64,000 bases of DNA from contig NZ_BDCA01000010.1 of assembly GCF_001613265.1 (NCBI RefSeq), positions 1 to 64,000 on the forward strand. Direction: 5' to 3'. Numbering within the stretch: position 1 is the stretch's first letter; every line of letters begins with the position of its first letter. The stretch comes from Nocardia vermiculata NBRC 100427. GTDB lineage: Bacteria > Actinomycetota > Actinomycetes > Mycobacteriales > Mycobacteriaceae. Shown in pieces: positions 32,101-47,692 of this stretch. The translations under genes were made by a program, and so were the position numbers. The notes below the pieces were generated by a model. That model did no database searches and was not told the origin of the DNA. It saw nothing but the letters and a program-made list of their open reading frames with translations.

Positions 32101-33984
32101 TGCCAGCGACAGCGGGATGCGCTGCGGGCGTTCCATCGGTGCCAGCGGCAGCCGATCGCCCTCTCCCTTGATCGGTTCGAGCCGTTCGGCCAGCTCCGCC
32201 ACGGTTGCCGCCTCGAACAGCAACCGGGCCGGCACCCGCGCCGAGATCTGCGCGCCCAGGCGCGCCGCGACCTGGGTGGCGATCAGCGAGTTGCCGCCCA
32301 ACTCGAAGAAGTCGTCGTCGGCGCCCACTGCGGCCGGCGGATCCAGCAACTCGGTGAACACGCCCGCGACCAACTCCTCGAGCGCACCCGAGGGCGACCG
32401 GAAGGCGCGCGCGGCCAGCGTCGGTTCGGGCAGCGCCGCCCGGTCCAACTTGCCCACCGGGGTCAACGGAATGGCGTCGAGCACCATGATCGTCGTCGGC
32501 ACCATATGTGCGGGAAGGCTTTGTCCCGCATGGGAACCGAGCACATCGGTGTCGACGGCGGCACCGTCGGCGGCGTGCACGTAGGACACCAGGATGGTCG
32601 CGCCGCCGGGCAGCTTGTGGCCCACCGTGACAGCGAAGTCGACCGTGTCGTGGGCGGCCAGCACCGCGTCGATCTCACCGAGTTCGATCCGGAAACCGCG
32701 GATCTTCACCTGGAAATCGTTGCGGCCCAGATACTCCAGCTCACCACCGGCGGTCCAGCGCACCAGATCGCCGGTGCGGTACAGCCGGGAGCCGTTACCG
32801 TCGACCAGGTTGGGGACGAAGCGGGCGGCGGTGAGACCCGGGCGACGGTGATAGCCCCGCGCCACCTGCGCTCCGCTGATGTACAGCTCACCGACCGCGC
32901 CCCGGGGCACCTGTGCGAGCTGCTCGTCGAGCACGTACTCGGTGATGCCGCGCACCGGCGCCCCGATCGTGACCGTCTCCCCCGGTACCAGCGGCGCGCT
33001 GATATTGGTCATGATCGTGGTCTCGGTCGGGCCGTAGCCGTTGTAGAACTCGCGGGTGCCCTCGGCGATTTCGATGGCCCAGCGCCGCACCAGTTCCGGT
33101 GGGCACGCCTCACCTCCGGCGACCACGACGCGCAGCTCGTCCAGCCCGGCCGGATCCACCGAGGCCAGTGCCGCGGGGGTGATGAAGGCGTGGGTGACCC
33201 GTTCCCGGAGCAGCAGATTCGCCAGTTCGTCGCCGCCGAGCACGGCCGGCGAGGCCACCACCATGGTGGCGGCGCCTCCGATCGCCAGCAACAGTTCCAG
33301 TACCGAGGCATCGAAGGACGGTGAGGCGAAGTGCAGTGTGCGCGAATCGTTTCCGACTCGATAGCGGTCCCGCTGCTCCTCACAGAAGCTGGCCAGCCCG
33401 GCCTGGGTGACCACCACTCCCTTGGGCTTCCCGGTGGAACCGGAGGTGTAGATCACGTAGGCGGGATGTTCGGCCCGCAGCGGCCGCAGCCGATCGGCGT
33501 AGGTCACCGGGTCGCCGGAGAACTCCTCGAGCCCGTCGGTGAACTCGGGACTGTCCACACCGAGCCACTGCACCGTGTCCGGCAGGTCCGCACGCACCGA
33601 GGACACGGTGAGGCCGAGCACGGCGCCCGAGTCCGACACCATGTGCGCGACCCGGTCGGCGGGGTAGTTCGGATCGACGGGCACGAATCCGGCACCGGTC
33701 TTGGCGACGGCCCAGACCGCGACCACCGATTCCACCGAGCGCGGAATGCCGACCGCGACCAGGTCCTCCGGTCCGATCCCGCGGGCGATCAGCAGCCGGG
33801 CCAGCCGGGTGGACCGCTCGTCCAGTTCGGCATAACCGAGTTCGGCCAGCGTCGAGTCCGCGCCGGCGAAGACCAGCGCGGTAGCGGTGGGATCGACTTC
33901 CACCGCGGTGGCCATCAGTTGCGGCAAGGTGGCGACACGGGCACGCCGAGTACGGGTGGGCCGGACCCGAGCGGGCCGCGTCAT
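17125..33984 (-). CDS. NRPS-B: five-module non-ribosomal peptide synthetase with thioesterase
   Basis: This is a giant synthetase of 5619 residues. Order by core motifs: A3 (15-510), T3 (Ser566), C4 (623-1050), A4 (1083-1576), T4 (Ser1629), C5 (1685-2140), A5 (2168-2691), T5 (Ser2743), C6 (2798-3230), A6 (3260-3756), T6 (GGDSI, Ser3809), E* (3850-4290), C7 (4310-4740), A7 (4765-5250), T7 (Ser5301), TE (5355-5600, GWSLGG Ser5439). Every A domain has TSGSTGxPKG. C4, C6 and C7 keep HHxxxDG; C5 has HHIAADA. Specificity lines read by eye: A3 DALFVGGIM, A4 DVWDFILVS, A5 DLWHLILVS, A6 DPLISGGII, A7 DIWHFAWVV; none gives a safe substrate. The start is ATG 33982-33984, with GGGAG seven bases upstream; an upstream ATG at 34086 lacks such a site. 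It begins with A-T and no C domain, and follows NRPS-A, which ends in C3-A*. Confidence 0.95.
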   Translation of the reverse strand: MTRPARVRPTRTRRARVATLPQLMATAVEVDPTATALVFAGADSTLAELGYAELDERSTRLARLLIARGIGPEDLVAVGIPRSVESVVAVWAVAKTGAGFVPVDPNYPADRVAHMVSDSGAVLGLTVSSVRADLPDTVQWLGVDSPEFTDGLEEFSGDPVTYADRLRPLRAEHPAYVIYTSGSTGKPKGVVVTQAGLASFCEEQRDRYRVGNDSRTLHFASPSFDASVLELLLAIGGAATMVVASPAVLGGDELANLLLRERVTHAFITPAALASVDPAGLDELRVVVAGGEACPPELVRRWAIEIAEGTREFYNGYGPTETTIMTNISAPLVPGETVTIGAPVRGITEYVLDEQLAQVPRGAVGELYISGAQVARGYHRRPGLTAARFVPNLVDGNGSRLYRTGDLVRWTAGGELEYLGRNDFQVKIRGFRIELGEIDAVLAAHDTVDFAVTVGHKLPGGATILVSYVHAADGAAVDTDVLGSHAGQSLPAHMVPTTIMVLDAIPLTPVGKLDRAALPEPTLAARAFRSPSGALEELVAGVFTELLDPPAAVGADDDFFELGGNSLIATQVAARLGAQISARVPARLLFEAATVAELAERLEPIKGEGDRLPLAPMERPQRIPLSLAQQRMWFLNQFDPESAANNIPFAIRLTGALNVTALQAAIGDVIERHETLRTMYPSADGTGHQVILPAEQSVPELTTEPVSQDELPQWLAGRLLAGFDVAAQVPLRIAVAELAPDDHVVAVVVHHIAADGASVAPFTRDLLAAFLARRNRSRPSWPPLPVQYADYALWQRALLGDENDPDSLAARQIEYWRTTLDGIPDRLDLPADRPRPQVASGRGAEYSFEIAPELHQRLEDLAQRTGASLFMVVHAAFAIVLARSSGTDDITIGTPVAGRGEAELDALVGMFVNTLVLRTRVDGAATVEALLGAVKDTDLGAFSHAELPFERLVEVLDPVRSQAHHPLFQAALFFQNMARPQLRLPGLAAEAVEFDGAVAKFDLQLTTVPRTESGAPAGMSSMFTYALDLFDERTVAGYAARLIRVLDGIAANPSRPVGDLELLDPAERTRILREWNDTGHPVAPELLLDGYRRTAARNPGAVAVVHEGERLTYAEFDAEVNQLARLLISRGVRPESMVGLAVRRSLDLVVGMYAIVAAGGAYVPLDPDHPADRIAHILDTAKPVCVVTTVADSIDVPSRIPVLRLDTMDLSRFDPSPIRPAELLSPLRPDHPAYVIFTSGSTGRPKGVAISHAAIHNQIEWMLAAYPLGSGDVYLQKTATTFDVSLWGYFMPLRAGAELVVATHDGHRDPIYVAETIAAHRVTVTDFVPSMLTVFAAHVTAGSCPTLQDIFVIGEALPPETADAVHAVSDARIHNLYGPTEAAVSVTYWPVADTDRPSVPIGLPQWNTRVYVLDSRLRPVPAGVPGELYLAGDQLARGYVRRPDLTSDRFVASPFGNGERMYRTGDLVLWRPADDTRPARLDYIGRTDFQVKFRGQRIELGEIETALLALPGVSQAVALVMGSTLGDQLVAYVVAQPNTALDPERLRRGVTDSLPAYMIPSVVTVLDAFPLNASGKLDRKALPEPTFSSSTFRAPRTPVEEIVAEVFGSVLGLERVGADDDFFALGGNSLVATQVVARLGAAVGGRVPVRALFETPTVTALAATLESQTHTRRGVELGSIQRPDVLPLSLAQQRMWFLNRFDQYEDADAAASEEQTGAAAYNLPFALRLTGSLDVAALAAALDDVLARHEVLRTVYPETPQGPVQVILPADTRLGLDPERSAAADVAQAVYDLAATPFDVTAEVPLRVRLLEVTDPAPGSRREYVLAVVVHHIAADASSMGPLVRDVMTAYAARTVGAAPEWTPLRVQYADYALWQRAVLGSESEPGSIAAQQISYWQRELAGLPDVLELPTDRPRPPVATLAGARVDVRIAPEVHAGLLELAHAHGATLFMVVHSAFAVLLSRLSGGDDIAVGSPVAGRGEAELDDLIGMFVNTVVFRTRVDRGESFTDLLARQRETDLQAFAHADIPFERLVEVLNPPRSTAHHPLFQVGLSFQNVAQTALELPGLSVAGVDADLDVSQFDLHLIVADSYTEDGDPAGIGGFLTYATDLFDAANAAAIAERLSLLLAGVVADATAPVGDLDILTGSERADLERAAVGTVRPVAAATLPDLLATTVAAHPGSVALVADAGGRVQLSYSELGKRVNRLARHLISLGVGPESRVALALPRGIDLVVAMYAVSAAGGAYVPVDPDQPAERTGYILDSAAPVCVLSTSAVPPLPGRALATESTAVARDWRGRSQSMPDLADAGRDSARDDVVLLDELDLGGLSGRPVTDADRLAPLLPQHTAYIIFTSGSTGRPKGVAVAHAAIVNQLVWKTAEFGLGAGDVVLLKTAATFDLSVWEFWSAAVSGARLVVATADGHRDPAYLNELIRREGVTTLHVVPSMLDALLVESRSGVRTPTPLRRVLAIGEALPAALAQRFRKDRPEVRLYNLYGPTEAAVSITAHRVVAADQLSVPIGVPEWNSRVHVLDSRLRPVPPGVPGELYLAGAQLARGYFGRADLTADRFVADPSGAGTRMYRTGDLVAWTRTGELEYRGRTDFQVKVRGFRIELGEIEAALLRMPQLAQAAVVAKSDPRTGDRLVAYLVSADRELDVAQVKSAVGATLPNYMVPAAFVVLDALPLSVNGKLDRKALPDPEFESTAYRAPATPAEEIVAATFAEVLGAGRVGLDDDFFALGGNSLLATQVAARIGAALDLRVPVRALFEASTVGALAARVERGGSERSRTPLSAGPRPESVPLSYAQQRMWFLNQFDTTATVYNIPVAIRLSGALDVAALRHAVADLVTRHEVLRTVYPETESGGVRQRILAAADVELDLEPIRIGEERVAHEVGRQVAAGFDVTTEVPFRIQLFQLSAGEYVLVFVAHHIAADGWSMGPLTRDLMTAYLARSEGSAPSWSPLPIQYADFALWQRAALGSEDDPESAAATQLAYWTAELAEVPDELTLPTDRPRPPVQSFAGGKVDFTVEPDVHAGLTALAQQHNATLFMVVHTALAVFLARMSGTEDIAIGAPIAGRGEPELDDLIGMFVNTLVLRSRVTPGATFTELLNANRDTDLRAFAHADIPFERLVEALAPERSTARHPLFQVALSFENLPETTFELPEVRFSALNPAATTEKFDLSLTIREAIGGRGGMGGEFSYAEDLFDEATVRVFAQRFTRMLAAIAADPERAVGALPLLGDEEYHVLTRVHDDDVMATALLPDLLTRGIQWGRQRTAVRYHGRSISYGDLDDASSKLARALIGQGVGPEQLVAVALPRSFEMVLAVLAISKAGGAHVPVDPSYPQDRVRHMLTDSGAVIGVTTSQFAGDLPADVDWLVLDAASTGRLVAPQSPLPVTDADRISPLHMAHPAYVIYTSGSTGKPKGVTVTHAGLGGLAEVATSLYELEPQHRFLHICSPSFDPSVLEWICAFATGATLVITPAEIVGGPDLAELVRSEGVTHTIITPAVLGTMDPADQEQLLVASVGGDVTTPELLAKWQPGRTYLNGYGPTETTIISSFAHLDPQRHITIGAPVHGMSALVLDSALNPVPPGVAGELYLAGGGVARGYRHRPGLTAERFVPNPWGAPGARMYRTGDVVRWWAEPEQRAGNVARAEVPWELDYVGRTDFQVKIRGFRIELGEIDAVLGRHPDVEFAITMGQRTDAGATILIAYVLVVPGHGIDSAALTEYAAAELPPHMVPSAITVLNELPLTPVGKLDRKALPEPVLEATRYRAPRTPAENVIAEVIGEVLGIARVGADDDFFALGGDSIVSIQVVSRARARGVHFSPRDVFAARTVEALARTATTQTAAPAAVRTGPMPLPPAAIRLLRADPSGQAFRAITLAVPAGCTADRLQAAATGVLERHPILSARLDKADRTLVIPDAPAAAALRRFAPGPEAVDLAVRSLGANLDPATGRNIAFALIAPTDPADRTPAESRLVVAAGRLVVDDTSWRILIDELTAAWTADRPVVTAPRSGPIDLAHTLAAEVAAADTAAELDWWRRRLASAPADAPVAGLDLSNRGRVSLVITAEGAAAVAAVARAYHAEVDDVLLTAFALAQQPGARGSASDLIGSVVQVPADERIPAGADAAGVVGGFTAAYPLPVALDGLDLDDALVGGPAAGDALVQIKELRRAVPRAGTGYALLRYLDAAVGPVLESMPQGRTAFRYRDLRPAQPHSRLRAADVLLDITVEATDDGLMARFDYAAVVFSAEQIKEFAGQWVRALGGLAEHGTHPDAGGYTASDFALVHLDTADVAKLSDEYPNLTDIWPVTPLQSGMLFHALLADTSTDVYITQFTVDLAGAVDQYRLQAAAQTVLDRHDNLRVAFAADTAGDAVQVVVGHEDVPWRTVDLTGLDPDAAEAEARRLAGIDCGVRFRMDRAPLLRFTLFRLAPDAYRMLVTSHHILLDGWSTPLLMQELLTAYAVGADPAHLPPVRSYGDYLRWLVAQDPAAARTEWRHALAGITEPTPLAPVDPGREISAGTGEVGFELSVAETTELTRLAAHLGVTVNTVVQAAWGLLIGRSTDRDDVVFGATVSGRPPALPGVESMVGLFLNAIPVRVRLDAGDTLAGLLGQLQAEQAALLDYHYLGLSDIQQAVGVDGLFDSLVVFESFPIDREGLDRVGSIDGMHVTGIGAVNGTHYPVTVIVVLDNQLRISLKYLRDVFEPDVAQALSQRLAALLGSFTRTPQARVAEVDALLDGERAALAARNATDLPRLRDDATLLSLFDAQVDRTPDAPAVYFGDTVLTYRELDLRSRSLAAELMGRGVEPNALVAVAMRRSVDLVVGIYAVLRAGAGYVPVDPDHPADRNEFVLGNARPVCVLTTERDGFRTGSGIPIVDITGLGTETESLATMEFPVVHSDAVAYVMHTSGSTGRPKGVVITHRQMTNQFRWAQRTYPHDTTDVVLHKTPITFDISTWELFWPLQTGAAIVVAEPDGHRDPAYLSRVVTQRSVTSVHFVPSMLDAFLDPAANPSVAQGYPSLRRVFAAGEALSGETAQRFRSTLSGTQLVNWYGPAEATVVTAWPVGESGAAAVPIGTPVANTRVHVLDRQLRPVPLGSPGELYVAGVQLARGYLGSAALTAERFVADAGGERLYRTGDIVRWRESTGGPALEYLGRSDFQIKLRGQRIELGEIESVLAGFAPVRHAVVSLVRQQSGDRLVAYVVPVGDDIDEEQLLAYARESLPAYMVPAAVVVLAELPLGSTGKLDRKALPVPQFTGRPYRAPSTPLEQTIADVFAEVLEVERVGLDDDFFDLGGNSLVATRAVSRLRTLTGVEVRVQWFFLGSTVAALTGRVLTAMSDEHDYDGESDAALGVLLPIRAEGEAEPLFCIHPMYGLSWCYAGLNRYVEDRPVLGIQSPALSEDGYLPRSLQEMADRYVAEIKAVQPHGPYHLLGWSLGGVLAHAIATTLQAAGEQVASVVMLDSHAEIDVADFRTAIREALAEIGIGAESLVGDGDIHDLSEEAVAALHATIPADMAVLTPERVRRIYRSAVRSAELIAEHRPDVYRGRLDYFSAAGHDTAAQNWRDYIEGEIVDRRIDVDHDQMTSPPALAALGPQLARVLTGANGDRTERSGRS
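21090..22430 (-). other. Degenerate epimerisation domain (E*) inside NRPS-B
   Basis: Between T6 and C7 lies a domain of about 440 residues with the E-domain frame. It follows a GGDSI carrier, the type that normally precedes E, and ends with [11 protein letters not shown], the usual E-to-C hinge. The catalytic HHxxVD motif reads GRLVVDD (Gly3984-Arg3985, codons 22030-22035) although SWRIL after it is intact. The EGHGRE motif with the second catalytic residue is replaced by VQVPADE, and the first motif PIQxWF is absent. Racemisation of residue 6 is therefore unlikely. Confidence 0.8.
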
Positions 33985-34137
33985 GCCGTCACTCCCAGCA
34001 CATACTGTCCGCTGACCACCCGTACCACCTATCTCGTCCTGCCTGTCGTCGCCGCATGCGTATGCACGCGCGCCACCCTTGTCCATCGATTTCGATCGCG
34101 GCGGGTGTTACTGTCCCGCGATCGTGCCACCTGGTGT

Positions 34138-41514
<7,377 letters not shown>

Positions 41515-41720
41515 TCGAGCGTCTTCACCTCTCACGTCCAGCTGGTCCGCGCGGTCATGCACCCCCTCACGCGGTCCGAGCAATCATATAAGGATGGCGA
41601 GCACGACGTGCCGGGCCGGACTGATCCGGGGTGACCCGTCGGTACTCCTGATATTCATCGCCGCCGAGGTGGGTGAGTGTTGCGCGTCGAACCGGGTTCC
41701 GTGGTTCTCGTCACAGGATG
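41515..41720 (-). promoter_or_regulatory. Presumed promoter region of the NRPS genes
   Basis: This 206-base gap lies between the LuxR-type gene and NRPS-A, all on the minus strand. On that strand a TATGAT hexamer (41583-41588) is a good -10 match, about 69 bases before the chosen start. I find no convincing -35, as expected if an activator such as the neighbouring LuxR protein is needed. No terminator hairpin is evident, so read-through from the regulator is possible. Confidence 0.35.
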
Positions 41721-42698
41721 TCACAACCAGCCGCGGCGGATCGCCTGCACTCCGGCCTGGAAACGGGTGCTGGCACCGAGTCGTTCCAGCAGGCTCGCGG
41801 TGCGGCGCACCACGGTTCGCCGTGACATTCCCAGCCGCCGCGCGATGGTGTCGTCGGTGGCGCCCAGCCCCATCAGCGTGAGGATCGCGCGGTCGCGCTC
41901 GTCCAGAGGCTGGGCCGGGTTGACCGAGATCGGCGCGGCCAGCGCCCACAGCACGTCGAAGACGTGCACGATGGTGTCCAGCGTCGGGCATGCCGCGATC
42001 CGCAGGCCCATCGGGTCGCCGCGGCGTTCGTCGTGATGGAGCATCAGCGCTGCGCGATCGTCGTCGGCGATGATCACCTTCAACGGCGGATCCGGGAGCG
42101 TGCGGGCCTGCGCACCGGCGGCGTTGGCCGTCAGCGCGAAGTGCAGCCGATCCGGATCCTGATACACCGTGTCGTGATACAGCGTCTGATACCGCACGCC
42201 GGCCGACATCCGAGCCGAGCGCAGCTCGAACAGCGACTCGGCGCGCTCGCCCTCACACAGATACGGCCCGCGATCGATCATGCGGACCCTACTGCGGGCG
42301 GCGCGCTGCAGATCCTCGAACTCCGCGAGGACCTCACGCGCTTCGTACATCGGTACGACGCTGCCGTCACCGCGGGAGGTGCGGCGTACCGAGCGGAAGG
42401 TCTCGCCCAGTTGGGCCGCCACGGTGTGCATACGTGCCGTTTCGGCCTGCCGGCGCCGGGACTCGGCCTCCGACAGCGCCTCGGGCGCGTGCGCGTCCCA
42501 CCGCACGTCGCCATCGGTGTCGATGCGGACCACGGCCTGTAGATCGCCGAGTTCCTCCAGCGCGGCCAGCACTTCGGCCTGGGCACAGTGCAGCTGCTGA
42601 GCCAGTTCGGACGCAGTGGACCGCGGATGCTGCACCAGGGCCGTATAGATGCGGCCGTGCTGCGATCCGTCGTCGAACAGCTCGTAGAAACCAGTCAA
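41721..42698 (-). CDS. LuxR-family transcriptional regulator with TrmB-like N-terminal domain
   Basis: This 325-residue regulator has a C-terminal LuxR-type helix-turn-helix (about residues 265-325): PLDERDRAILTLMGLGATDD, then IARRLGMSRRTVVRRTASLL. The N-terminal segment (ALVQHPRSTASELAQQLHCA and the following helix) looks like a second, TrmB-type winged helix, and the middle region (MIDRGPYLCEGERAESLFEL) resembles the sensor part of such two-headed Streptomyces-type regulators. I choose the TTG at 42696-42698 because GGGGGA lies eight bases upstream; an upstream TTG at 42728 would add ten residues. It is directly upstream of the NRPS genes on the same strand and is the best candidate for their pathway-specific regulator. 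Confidence 0.82.
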   Translation of the reverse strand: MTGFYELFDDGSQHGRIYTALVQHPRSTASELAQQLHCAQAEVLAALEELGDLQAVVRIDTDGDVRWDAHAPEALSEAESRRRQAETARMHTVAAQLGETFRSVRRTSRGDGSVVPMYEAREVLAEFEDLQRAARSRVRMIDRGPYLCEGERAESLFELRSARMSAGVRYQTLYHDTVYQDPDRLHFALTANAAGAQARTLPDPPLKVIIADDDRAALMLHHDERRGDPMGLRIAACPTLDTIVHVFDVLWALAAPISVNPAQPLDERDRAILTLMGLGATDDTIARRLGMSRRTVVRRTASLLERLGASTRFQAGVQAIRRGWL

Positions 42699-42751
42699 TT
42701 CGTCATTCCCCCGGAGCCGCTCGAGCAAGGCGGCGGCCGGTCCCGCGGGCC

Positions 42752-43609
42752 CTATTCGCCCGCTCCCCAGCCCTGCTGGGACAGGACGACGCCCTTACTC
42801 GCCAGATACGGCGCCGGGTCGATCTTGACGTCGTTGGGGTCCCAGATCTCCAGATGCAGGTGCGGACCGGTGGAGTTGCCCCGGTTACCGACGGTGGCGA
42901 TCACGTCACCGGCGTTCACTCGCTGGCCGACACTGCTCAGGATCTCGTTGACGTGTCCGTACACCGCGGTGGTGCCGTCGTCGTTCTTGACCCGGACCCA
43001 CTGTCCGAAGCCCGACGCCGGGCCGGCATCGATGACCGTGCCGTTCTCCACCGAATGGATCGGGGCACCGATCGAGTCGGCGAAGTCGACACCGTTGTGC
43101 ATCGCGCCCCAGCGTGACCCGAAACCGGAGCTGACCACACCGGCCACCGGGCGCACCGCCTGAGCGGGGGCCAGCTGCTGCTGAATGTTCTTGAGTACGT
43201 CCTCGGCCTGTGAGAGGGGGCCGGAGACCTCCGGCGGCAGATTCTGCAGACCGAACGGCGCGGGCGCCGGTGCCGCGATCGGCTGGGCCTGCGGGGCGGC
43301 GGGGGTTTCGGCGGCGACGGGCTCCGGTGCGGGCGCGGCCTGTTCGGCCTGCGGTTCCGGCACGGAGGCGGCCTTCAGGGTGACCGTATCGGGGTCGTCG
43401 GCATGCCCGCCGGGCAGCAGCGGCGCGGCGTGCGCCATCTGAGTGGCGGTGCCGATCAGGGCGCCGGTGGCGACGGCCGCGCTCGCGGCGAGTTTCACCC
43501 GGTCGGCAGTACGCGGCTGCGCGCGATGGCTGGTGCGGCCGGCAGCGCCGGTATTACCGAGTAGGTCCTGCACGGACACTGAGCTGGATGTCTCACGGTG
43601 CTGCGACAA
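42752..43609 (-). CDS. M23-family (LytM-type) peptidase, exported
   Basis: M23 peptidases cut peptide cross-links in peptidoglycan. The 285-residue product has an N-terminal hydrophobic segment (VKLAASAAVATGALIG, around residues 38-53) ending in an AHAA-type cleavage site, then a Pro/Ala-rich linker of about 60 residues. The zinc-peptidase domain has GSRWGAMHNGVDFADSIG (first ligands His and Asp) and GPHLHLEIW (HxH). The start is a TTG at 43607-43609, supported by AGGA at the right distance; no ATG or GTG fits better. The stop lies 53 bases before the LuxR-type gene on the same strand, so limited cotranscription is possible. A role in NRPS biology is not suggested by sequence. Confidence 0.88.
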   Translation of the reverse strand: MSQHRETSSSVSVQDLLGNTGAAGRTSHRAQPRTADRVKLAASAAVATGALIGTATQMAHAAPLLPGGHADDPDTVTLKAASVPEPQAEQAAPAPEPVAAETPAAPQAQPIAAPAPAPFGLQNLPPEVSGPLSQAEDVLKNIQQQLAPAQAVRPVAGVVSSGFGSRWGAMHNGVDFADSIGAPIHSVENGTVIDAGPASGFGQWVRVKNDDGTTAVYGHVNEILSSVGQRVNAGDVIATVGNRGNSTGPHLHLEIWDPNDVKIDPAPYLASKGVVLSQQGWGAGE

Positions 43610-43695
43610 ATTCGTTCCTAGCGTCGATCAACTCGGCGGCGACGCCTGGTCGAAACCTCACCTTGGGTAACGATTCGGCATCTGTTGTGACGGAA

Positions 43696-43723
43696 ACTGT
43701 ACTCCGTCGTGATCTTTTCGCAA
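43696..43723 (-). promoter_or_regulatory. Candidate promoter for the M23 peptidase gene
   Basis: On the minus strand, TTGCGA (43718-43723) and TACAGT (43696-43701) are separated by 16 bases and fit -35 and TANNNT -10 boxes. The resulting mRNA would have a leader of about 80 bases before the TTG start. I looked in this leader for a c-di-AMP (ydaO-type) riboswitch, common before such genes in actinobacteria, but it is too short and lacks the motifs. Confidence 0.4.
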
Positions 43724-43809
43724 CCTTCCGGGAAAGGTGCTGGCCCGGGGCGAATTCGCCGCCGATACCGCCCGTAACCCAGCCGTCTCGCGCGGTTCAG
43801 ACTGGAAGG

Positions 43810-44853
43810 GTGATCCTCGACGAGCTGCCTACACCGATCGTGCTGGCACCGATGGCCGGCGGGCCGTCCACACCGGAACTGGCCGGCGCGGTCTGCACCG
43901 CGGGCGGGCTCGGCTTCCTCGCGGCCGGTTACCTCACCGCCGCCGACACCGCCGCACGGATCGCTGCGCTACGCGAGCTGACCGGTGCCGCGTTCGGCGT
44001 CAACCTCTTCGTCCCGGGCGCACCGACCCCGGCCGAGCATTTCGCGGGGTATCTCGATCGCCTCGGCCGCCACTACCCACTCGGTGCGGCACGTTTCGAC
44101 GCCGACGGCTGGGACGAGAAGCTCGAGCTGCTCACCACGGACCCGGTGCCGGTGGTCTCGTGCACGTTCGGCTGCCCGTCCCAGGAACGCATCGAGCGCC
44201 TGCACCGCGCCGGGTCCGAAGTATGGGTCACCGTCACCTCGGTAGCCGAGGCTCGGATCGCCGTGGCCGCCGGCGCCGACGTCCTCGTCGCCCAGGGTGC
44301 GGAGGCGGGCGGGCACCGGGGTGGATTCACCGACCATCCGGACGACGACGGGATCGACCCGCTCGGCACCCTGGTCCTGATTCAACTGCTGCGTGCCACG
44401 GTCGATGCGCCGGTCGTGGCCGCCGGCGGTATCGCGACGGGTGCGGGCATCGCGGCGGCGCTGGCGGCGGGTGCCGCGGCCACACAGCTGGGCACTGCCT
44501 TTCTGCGATGCCCGGAAACGGGCACCTCCGCGCTACATCGCGACGCCCTCGAGATCGACACCCCCACAATGCTCACCCGCGCGTTCAGCGGCCGCCGAGC
44601 CCGCGGGCTGCGCAATCAGTTCATTCTGGACAACACCGATGCCCCGGCGGCCTACCCCGAAATCCATTACGCCACCGGACCGTTACGAGCGCAGGCCCGC
44701 GCTGACGACAACGCGGACGCGGTGAATCTCTGGGCCGGCCAGGCACATCCGCTGACCGAGGAGATTCCGGCCGCCGACCTGGTACGCAAGCTGCACGAGG
44801 ATGCGAAAACCGCATCGGAATCGGCACTTTCGCGCCTAAACCGGCCTTGTTGA
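43810..44853 (+). CDS. Nitronate monooxygenase (2-nitropropane dioxygenase family)
   Basis: This is an FMN-dependent TIM-barrel enzyme that oxidises alkyl nitronates, 347 residues from GTG 43810. Motifs in order: TPIVLAPMAGGPSTPELA (first strand and FMN site), FGVNLFVPG, AGADVLVAQGAEAGGHRG with the likely catalytic His of the AGGHRG loop near residue 174, VVAAGGIATG and GAAATQLGTAFLRCPE, which close the phosphate-binding site of FMN. Open frame exists upstream, but the chosen GTG opens on the barrel start VILDELPTPIVLAP and has GGAAGG immediately before it. It is monocistronic, divergent from the M23 gene, and 58 bases before the next gene. Real substrates in such soil bacteria are rarely known. 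Confidence 0.88.
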   Translation: MILDELPTPIVLAPMAGGPSTPELAGAVCTAGGLGFLAAGYLTAADTAARIAALRELTGAAFGVNLFVPGAPTPAEHFAGYLDRLGRHYPLGAARFDADGWDEKLELLTTDPVPVVSCTFGCPSQERIERLHRAGSEVWVTVTSVAEARIAVAAGADVLVAQGAEAGGHRGGFTDHPDDDGIDPLGTLVLIQLLRATVDAPVVAAGGIATGAGIAAALAAGAAATQLGTAFLRCPETGTSALHRDALEIDTPTMLTRAFSGRRARGLRNQFILDNTDAPAAYPEIHYATGPLRAQARADDNADAVNLWAGQAHPLTEEIPAADLVRKLHEDAKTASESALSRLNRPC

Positions 44854-44911
44854 CAACGTTTTTCGTTTAGACTCGAGGGGCATCGTCCGCCATACCCTCC
44901 AGGAGAGCGTC

Positions 44912-45304
44912 ATGTCATTGGATGTCCCAGCCGCCCTGCTCGAACGCGCCGAAAGCGGTCCGGTCAGCGACGAGGAATTCGTCGAATGCGTCCGTACCTC
45001 TCTCCCCTACGCCTATGACGTGGTCAGTCGGGTTGCTTCCGATCTGCGCACGGGCACAGCAGAATTCGCAGACAACGATGTCGCCCCACCGGACGAGACG
45101 GCCCGCGGTCAGCTGTTGCGCGCCATGGCATCCGATTCGATCCGCGGCAGCCTGGAACGGCATTTCGGGATCAAGCTCGCCTTCCAGAACTGCCACCGGG
45201 TAGCGGCCTTCCCGCTGGCATCCGTCGGTGGTGACACCTACTCCACCTTCATCTCGACCCGGGCCCAGCTGCTCAACCAGAGCCCGGAATTGCGTAACTG
45301 CTGA
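44912..45304 (+). CDS. Conserved small actinobacterial protein (SCO5389-like)
   Basis: This 130-residue cytoplasmic protein has no assigned function. It resembles a family found across actinobacteria and named after Streptomyces SCO5389; that identification is from memory of the sequence. Visible features: an acidic N-terminal half with ECVRTSLPYAYDVVSR, the segment GSLERHFGIKLAFQNCHRVA with a Cys-His pair, and an invariant-looking C-terminal tail LLNQSPELRNC that ends in Cys. No signal peptide or membrane segment. ATG 44912 follows a near-perfect AGGAGAG site. A hairpin terminator follows directly, so it is probably a single-gene transcript. Confidence 0.75.
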   Translation: MSLDVPAALLERAESGPVSDEEFVECVRTSLPYAYDVVSRVASDLRTGTAEFADNDVAPPDETARGQLLRAMASDSIRGSLERHFGIKLAFQNCHRVAAFPLASVGGDTYSTFISTRAQLLNQSPELRNC

Positions 45305-45310
45305 GCGAAC

Positions 45311-45347
45311 ACGGTTCCGGTGCCGAGCATTTCGGCGCCGGAACCGT
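45311..45347. terminator. Hairpin terminator between convergent genes
   Basis: ACGGTTCCGGTGCC (45311-45324) pairs with GGCGCCGGAACCGT (45334-45347) around a 9-base loop, with one G-T pair, followed by TTTC. It lies just after the small conserved gene (+) and before the end of the acyl-CoA ligase gene (-), so it may serve both. Confidence 0.8.
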
Positions 45348-45358
45348 TTCGTGCGGGG

Positions 45359-47026
45359 CTACCACAACTCACGCAGCCGACGCCGCAGCACCTTGCCCGT
45401 CGGATTCCGCGGTAGTTCGTCGAGGAAGACGATGTCGCGCGGCACCTTGTAGCGGGCGAGATTCGCCTTCACGTAGGCCCCCAGCTCGTCCGCCAACGCA
45501 CCTTCGAGCTCCGCCGCCTCGCCGGCGGGCGCCTCGGCACCCAATTCGTCGGCGCGCACCACGAAGGCGACCAGCCGCGCACCGAACTCGTCGTCGGGCA
45601 TCCCGAGTACCGCAACCTCGCGCACGCCCGGGTGCGCGGCGAGCAACTCCTCCACTTCACCCGGAAATACGTTCTCACCGCCGGAGACGATCATGTCGTC
45701 GTCGCGGCCGTCGATGAACAGCCTTCCGGCAGTGTCGAAATGACCGAGATCCCCGGTCGAGATCAAGCCGTCGATCCGTTCCTTACCCCCGCCACCGGTA
45801 TACCCGTCGAAGGGGATCGCATTGCGGACGAAGATGCGTCCCGTCGTCCCCGCCGGCACCTCGGCGCCTCGTGCGTCCAGCACCCGCACCACCGCACCCA
45901 CCACCGGTGCGCCCACACATCCCGGTTCCTCGGCCAGGTCACTCGGGGTCGCGATGGTCGCGTAGGCGACCTCGGTGGAGCCGTAGCAGTTGTAGACGAC
46001 CGGCCCGAACGCGTCGGTGACCCGGCGGCACAACCCGGCGCCCAATTGCGCTCCGGCGACGAAGACGATGCGCAGCGCCGACAGGTCGCGCTCGGAAATC
46101 GCCACCGGTCCCGGCTCGACCAGCCGTGCCAGCATCACCGGCACCGCGACCAATGTCGTCGCCCGATGTTCGGCCATACTGTCGAGCACCTGCTGCGGAT
46201 CGAACCGGCGCCGGATCACCAGCGTGGAGCCGAACCCGATGGCCAGCAACGACATCGCGAATCCGAGGGTATGAAACATCGGCGCCGCACATTCGGTGAC
46301 CTCACGCGTACGGAAGGGCACCTTGCTCAGAATCGCGCCCACCGGTTCCAGCGACCACGGATCCGAACGTGTCGCCCCCTTCGGCACCCCGGTGGTTCCG
46401 CTGGTGAGCAGCACGATCCGAGCACGTGCGCACGTTATCGGCGGCGCTGCGGACGAACCCGCGTGGATCAGCGATTCCAGGCTGCTGGTGTGCCGGGTAT
46501 CCGACCAGGCCCGGTAGGCCCCGCGACGCGGGCTCAGATCACCCAGGATCGGTTCGTACTCCTCGTCGTAGACGAGCAGGTCGACGCCCTCACGTTCGGC
46601 CACATCACGCAGTTGCGGGCCCGCGAAATCGGTGTTGAGCAGGATGATCCGGGCGCCACACTTGGCACCGGCGAACACCGCGTCGAGCAGCCCGCGATGG
46701 TTACGCGCCAGGATCGCGACACCCTCCCCCGGTTTCAGCCCGCGTTTGCGCCATTCGTTGGCCAGCCGGGTGGACCGATCTTCCAGATCGCGGTAGCTCA
46801 GGGTGCCCAGCTCGTCGACCAGTGCCGTGCGGTCGCCGTAGCGCGCGGCAGCCAGCCGGACCAGTGCGGGCAGTACCCCGTACCGCACCAGCGACTCACC
46901 GGCCGACAGCAGGTTGAGCGGTGATTCCACCCCCACCAGACCACTGCGGGCACACAGCCGCAGGTACTCCAGCTCCGCTCGTACCCACTCGCTCGCGGTG
47001 TGTATACATAGCACATTCACCGCCAT
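45359..47026 (-). CDS. AMP-dependent acyl-CoA synthetase (FadD type) 1
   Basis: This 555-residue ATP-dependent acyl-CoA ligase activates a carboxylic acid as acyl-AMP and transfers it to CoA. It has the P-loop IVLLTSGTTGVPKGA (about residues 190-205), YGSTEVAYATIA (adenine-binding A5 motif), ISTGDLGHFD (ribose-binding Asp), DMIVSGGENVFPGEVEE (hinge) and NPTGKVLRRRL with the catalytic Lys. The start at ATG 47024-47026 has AGGGGG eight bases upstream; the open frame beyond it is poorly supported. The hotdog thioesterase gene 40 bases upstream on the same strand is probably cotranscribed. Chain length of the substrate cannot be told; overall it resembles mycobacterial FadD12-type ligases. Confidence 0.88.
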   Translation of the reverse strand: MAVNVLCIHTASEWVRAELEYLRLCARSGLVGVESPLNLLSAGESLVRYGVLPALVRLAAARYGDRTALVDELGTLSYRDLEDRSTRLANEWRKRGLKPGEGVAILARNHRGLLDAVFAGAKCGARIILLNTDFAGPQLRDVAEREGVDLLVYDEEYEPILGDLSPRRGAYRAWSDTRHTSSLESLIHAGSSAAPPITCARARIVLLTSGTTGVPKGATRSDPWSLEPVGAILSKVPFRTREVTECAAPMFHTLGFAMSLLAIGFGSTLVIRRRFDPQQVLDSMAEHRATTLVAVPVMLARLVEPGPVAISERDLSALRIVFVAGAQLGAGLCRRVTDAFGPVVYNCYGSTEVAYATIATPSDLAEEPGCVGAPVVGAVVRVLDARGAEVPAGTTGRIFVRNAIPFDGYTGGGGKERIDGLISTGDLGHFDTAGRLFIDGRDDDMIVSGGENVFPGEVEELLAAHPGVREVAVLGMPDDEFGARLVAFVVRADELGAEAPAGEAAELEGALADELGAYVKANLARYKVPRDIVFLDELPRNPTGKVLRRRLRELW

Positions 47027-47066
47027 AGTCGATCCCCCTGCTGAAACGGGTCTTTCCGAGGCAACC

Positions 47067-47552
47067 TTACTTGCCGTGTGCGCGCAGCTGGTAGAGACCG
47101 CGGGTCTCGGCCACGACCACGCCGTCGGCATCGGTCACGGTGGCTTCGAGGGTGAAATCCGCCTTGCCGTTGGCGTCGGCATCGGCCACGATCCGCGTGA
47201 TCTCCGAATCCGACAGGGACGCCTGCGCGCGCACATCCGTTTTGGCCGGCTTGCGGAAGAAGATCTGCAGATCCTTGACCAGCGGGTAGTACTTGGCGTT
47301 GTCGAAGGTCGCGATCGGGATCGCTCCGCCCAGGATTTCGGCGACGGTGAACAGCACCCCGGCGTACATGACACCGAAGTGATTGCCGTTGCCCTCGATC
47401 GGGACGGTGGTGGCAGCGAACCCGGGCCGGACCTCCAGTGCCTGCACGCCCATCTTGTGGGCGATCGGGATCGTGAACTCCAGCGCGCCGTTCACCATAT
47501 CGGTGAATGCGGGAGCGTCGGCATTCGTCTCGGCGCCGTTCGTTTCGGTCAT
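47067..47552 (-). CDS. Hotdog-fold acyl-CoA thioesterase-like protein
   Basis: This 161-residue hotdog protein is of the YiiD-C/PaaI-like type. The central helix region is NGNHFGVMYAGVLFTVAEIL, in which the N-H-x-G-x-x-Y-A pattern corresponds to the active-site helix of this thioesterase branch. The C-terminal strands include FTLEATVTDADGVVVAET. The start is ATG 47550-47552 after GGAAAGG; an upstream ATG at 47576 is less well placed. It sits between two acyl-CoA ligases on the same strand, so a role in trimming or recycling acyl-CoA made by these ligases is plausible. A perfect 19-base palindrome lies 66 bases upstream. Confidence 0.82.
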   Translation of the reverse strand: MTETNGAETNADAPAFTDMVNGALEFTIPIAHKMGVQALEVRPGFAATTVPIEGNGNHFGVMYAGVLFTVAEILGGAIPIATFDNAKYYPLVKDLQIFFRKPAKTDVRAQASLSDSEITRIVADADANGKADFTLEATVTDADGVVVAETRGLYQLRAHGK

Positions 47553-47603
47553 CGCCAGCCCTTTCCTGCACGTCATCGGGCACCGACGAGGTACCCGGGC
47601 CTC

Positions 47604-47636
47604 AGCCTACGACACGTTGTTGACAGGCTGTCAACA
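47604..47636 (-). promoter_or_regulatory. Perfect palindrome over a putative -35 box
   Basis: TGTTGACAG-G-CTGTCAACA (47618-47636) is a perfect inverted repeat with 9-base arms and a single central base. On the minus strand it contains TTGACA (47629-47634), followed after 19 bases by TAGGCT (47604-47609), a TANNNT -10. A dimeric regulator bound here would control the thioesterase gene and probably the ligase behind it. Confidence 0.5.
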
Positions 47637-47692
47637 GCCTTCGCGCCGGTCATCCCGGCCACCACGGCGGCACCATCCGAAACGGGCTCGTC

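Noticed and set aside
43610..43809. c-di-AMP (ydaO-type) riboswitch before the M23 peptidase gene
   Set aside because: Such elements are common before cell-wall hydrolase genes in actinobacteria, but the leader after the likely promoter is only about 80 bases and lacks the conserved ydaO cores.
44847..44873. SigA-type promoter TTGTTG/TAGACT before the SCO5389-like gene
   Set aside because: The spacing is 15 bases for TTGTTG and 12 for TTGACA, both too short for a confident call, although TAGACT alone is a plausible -10.
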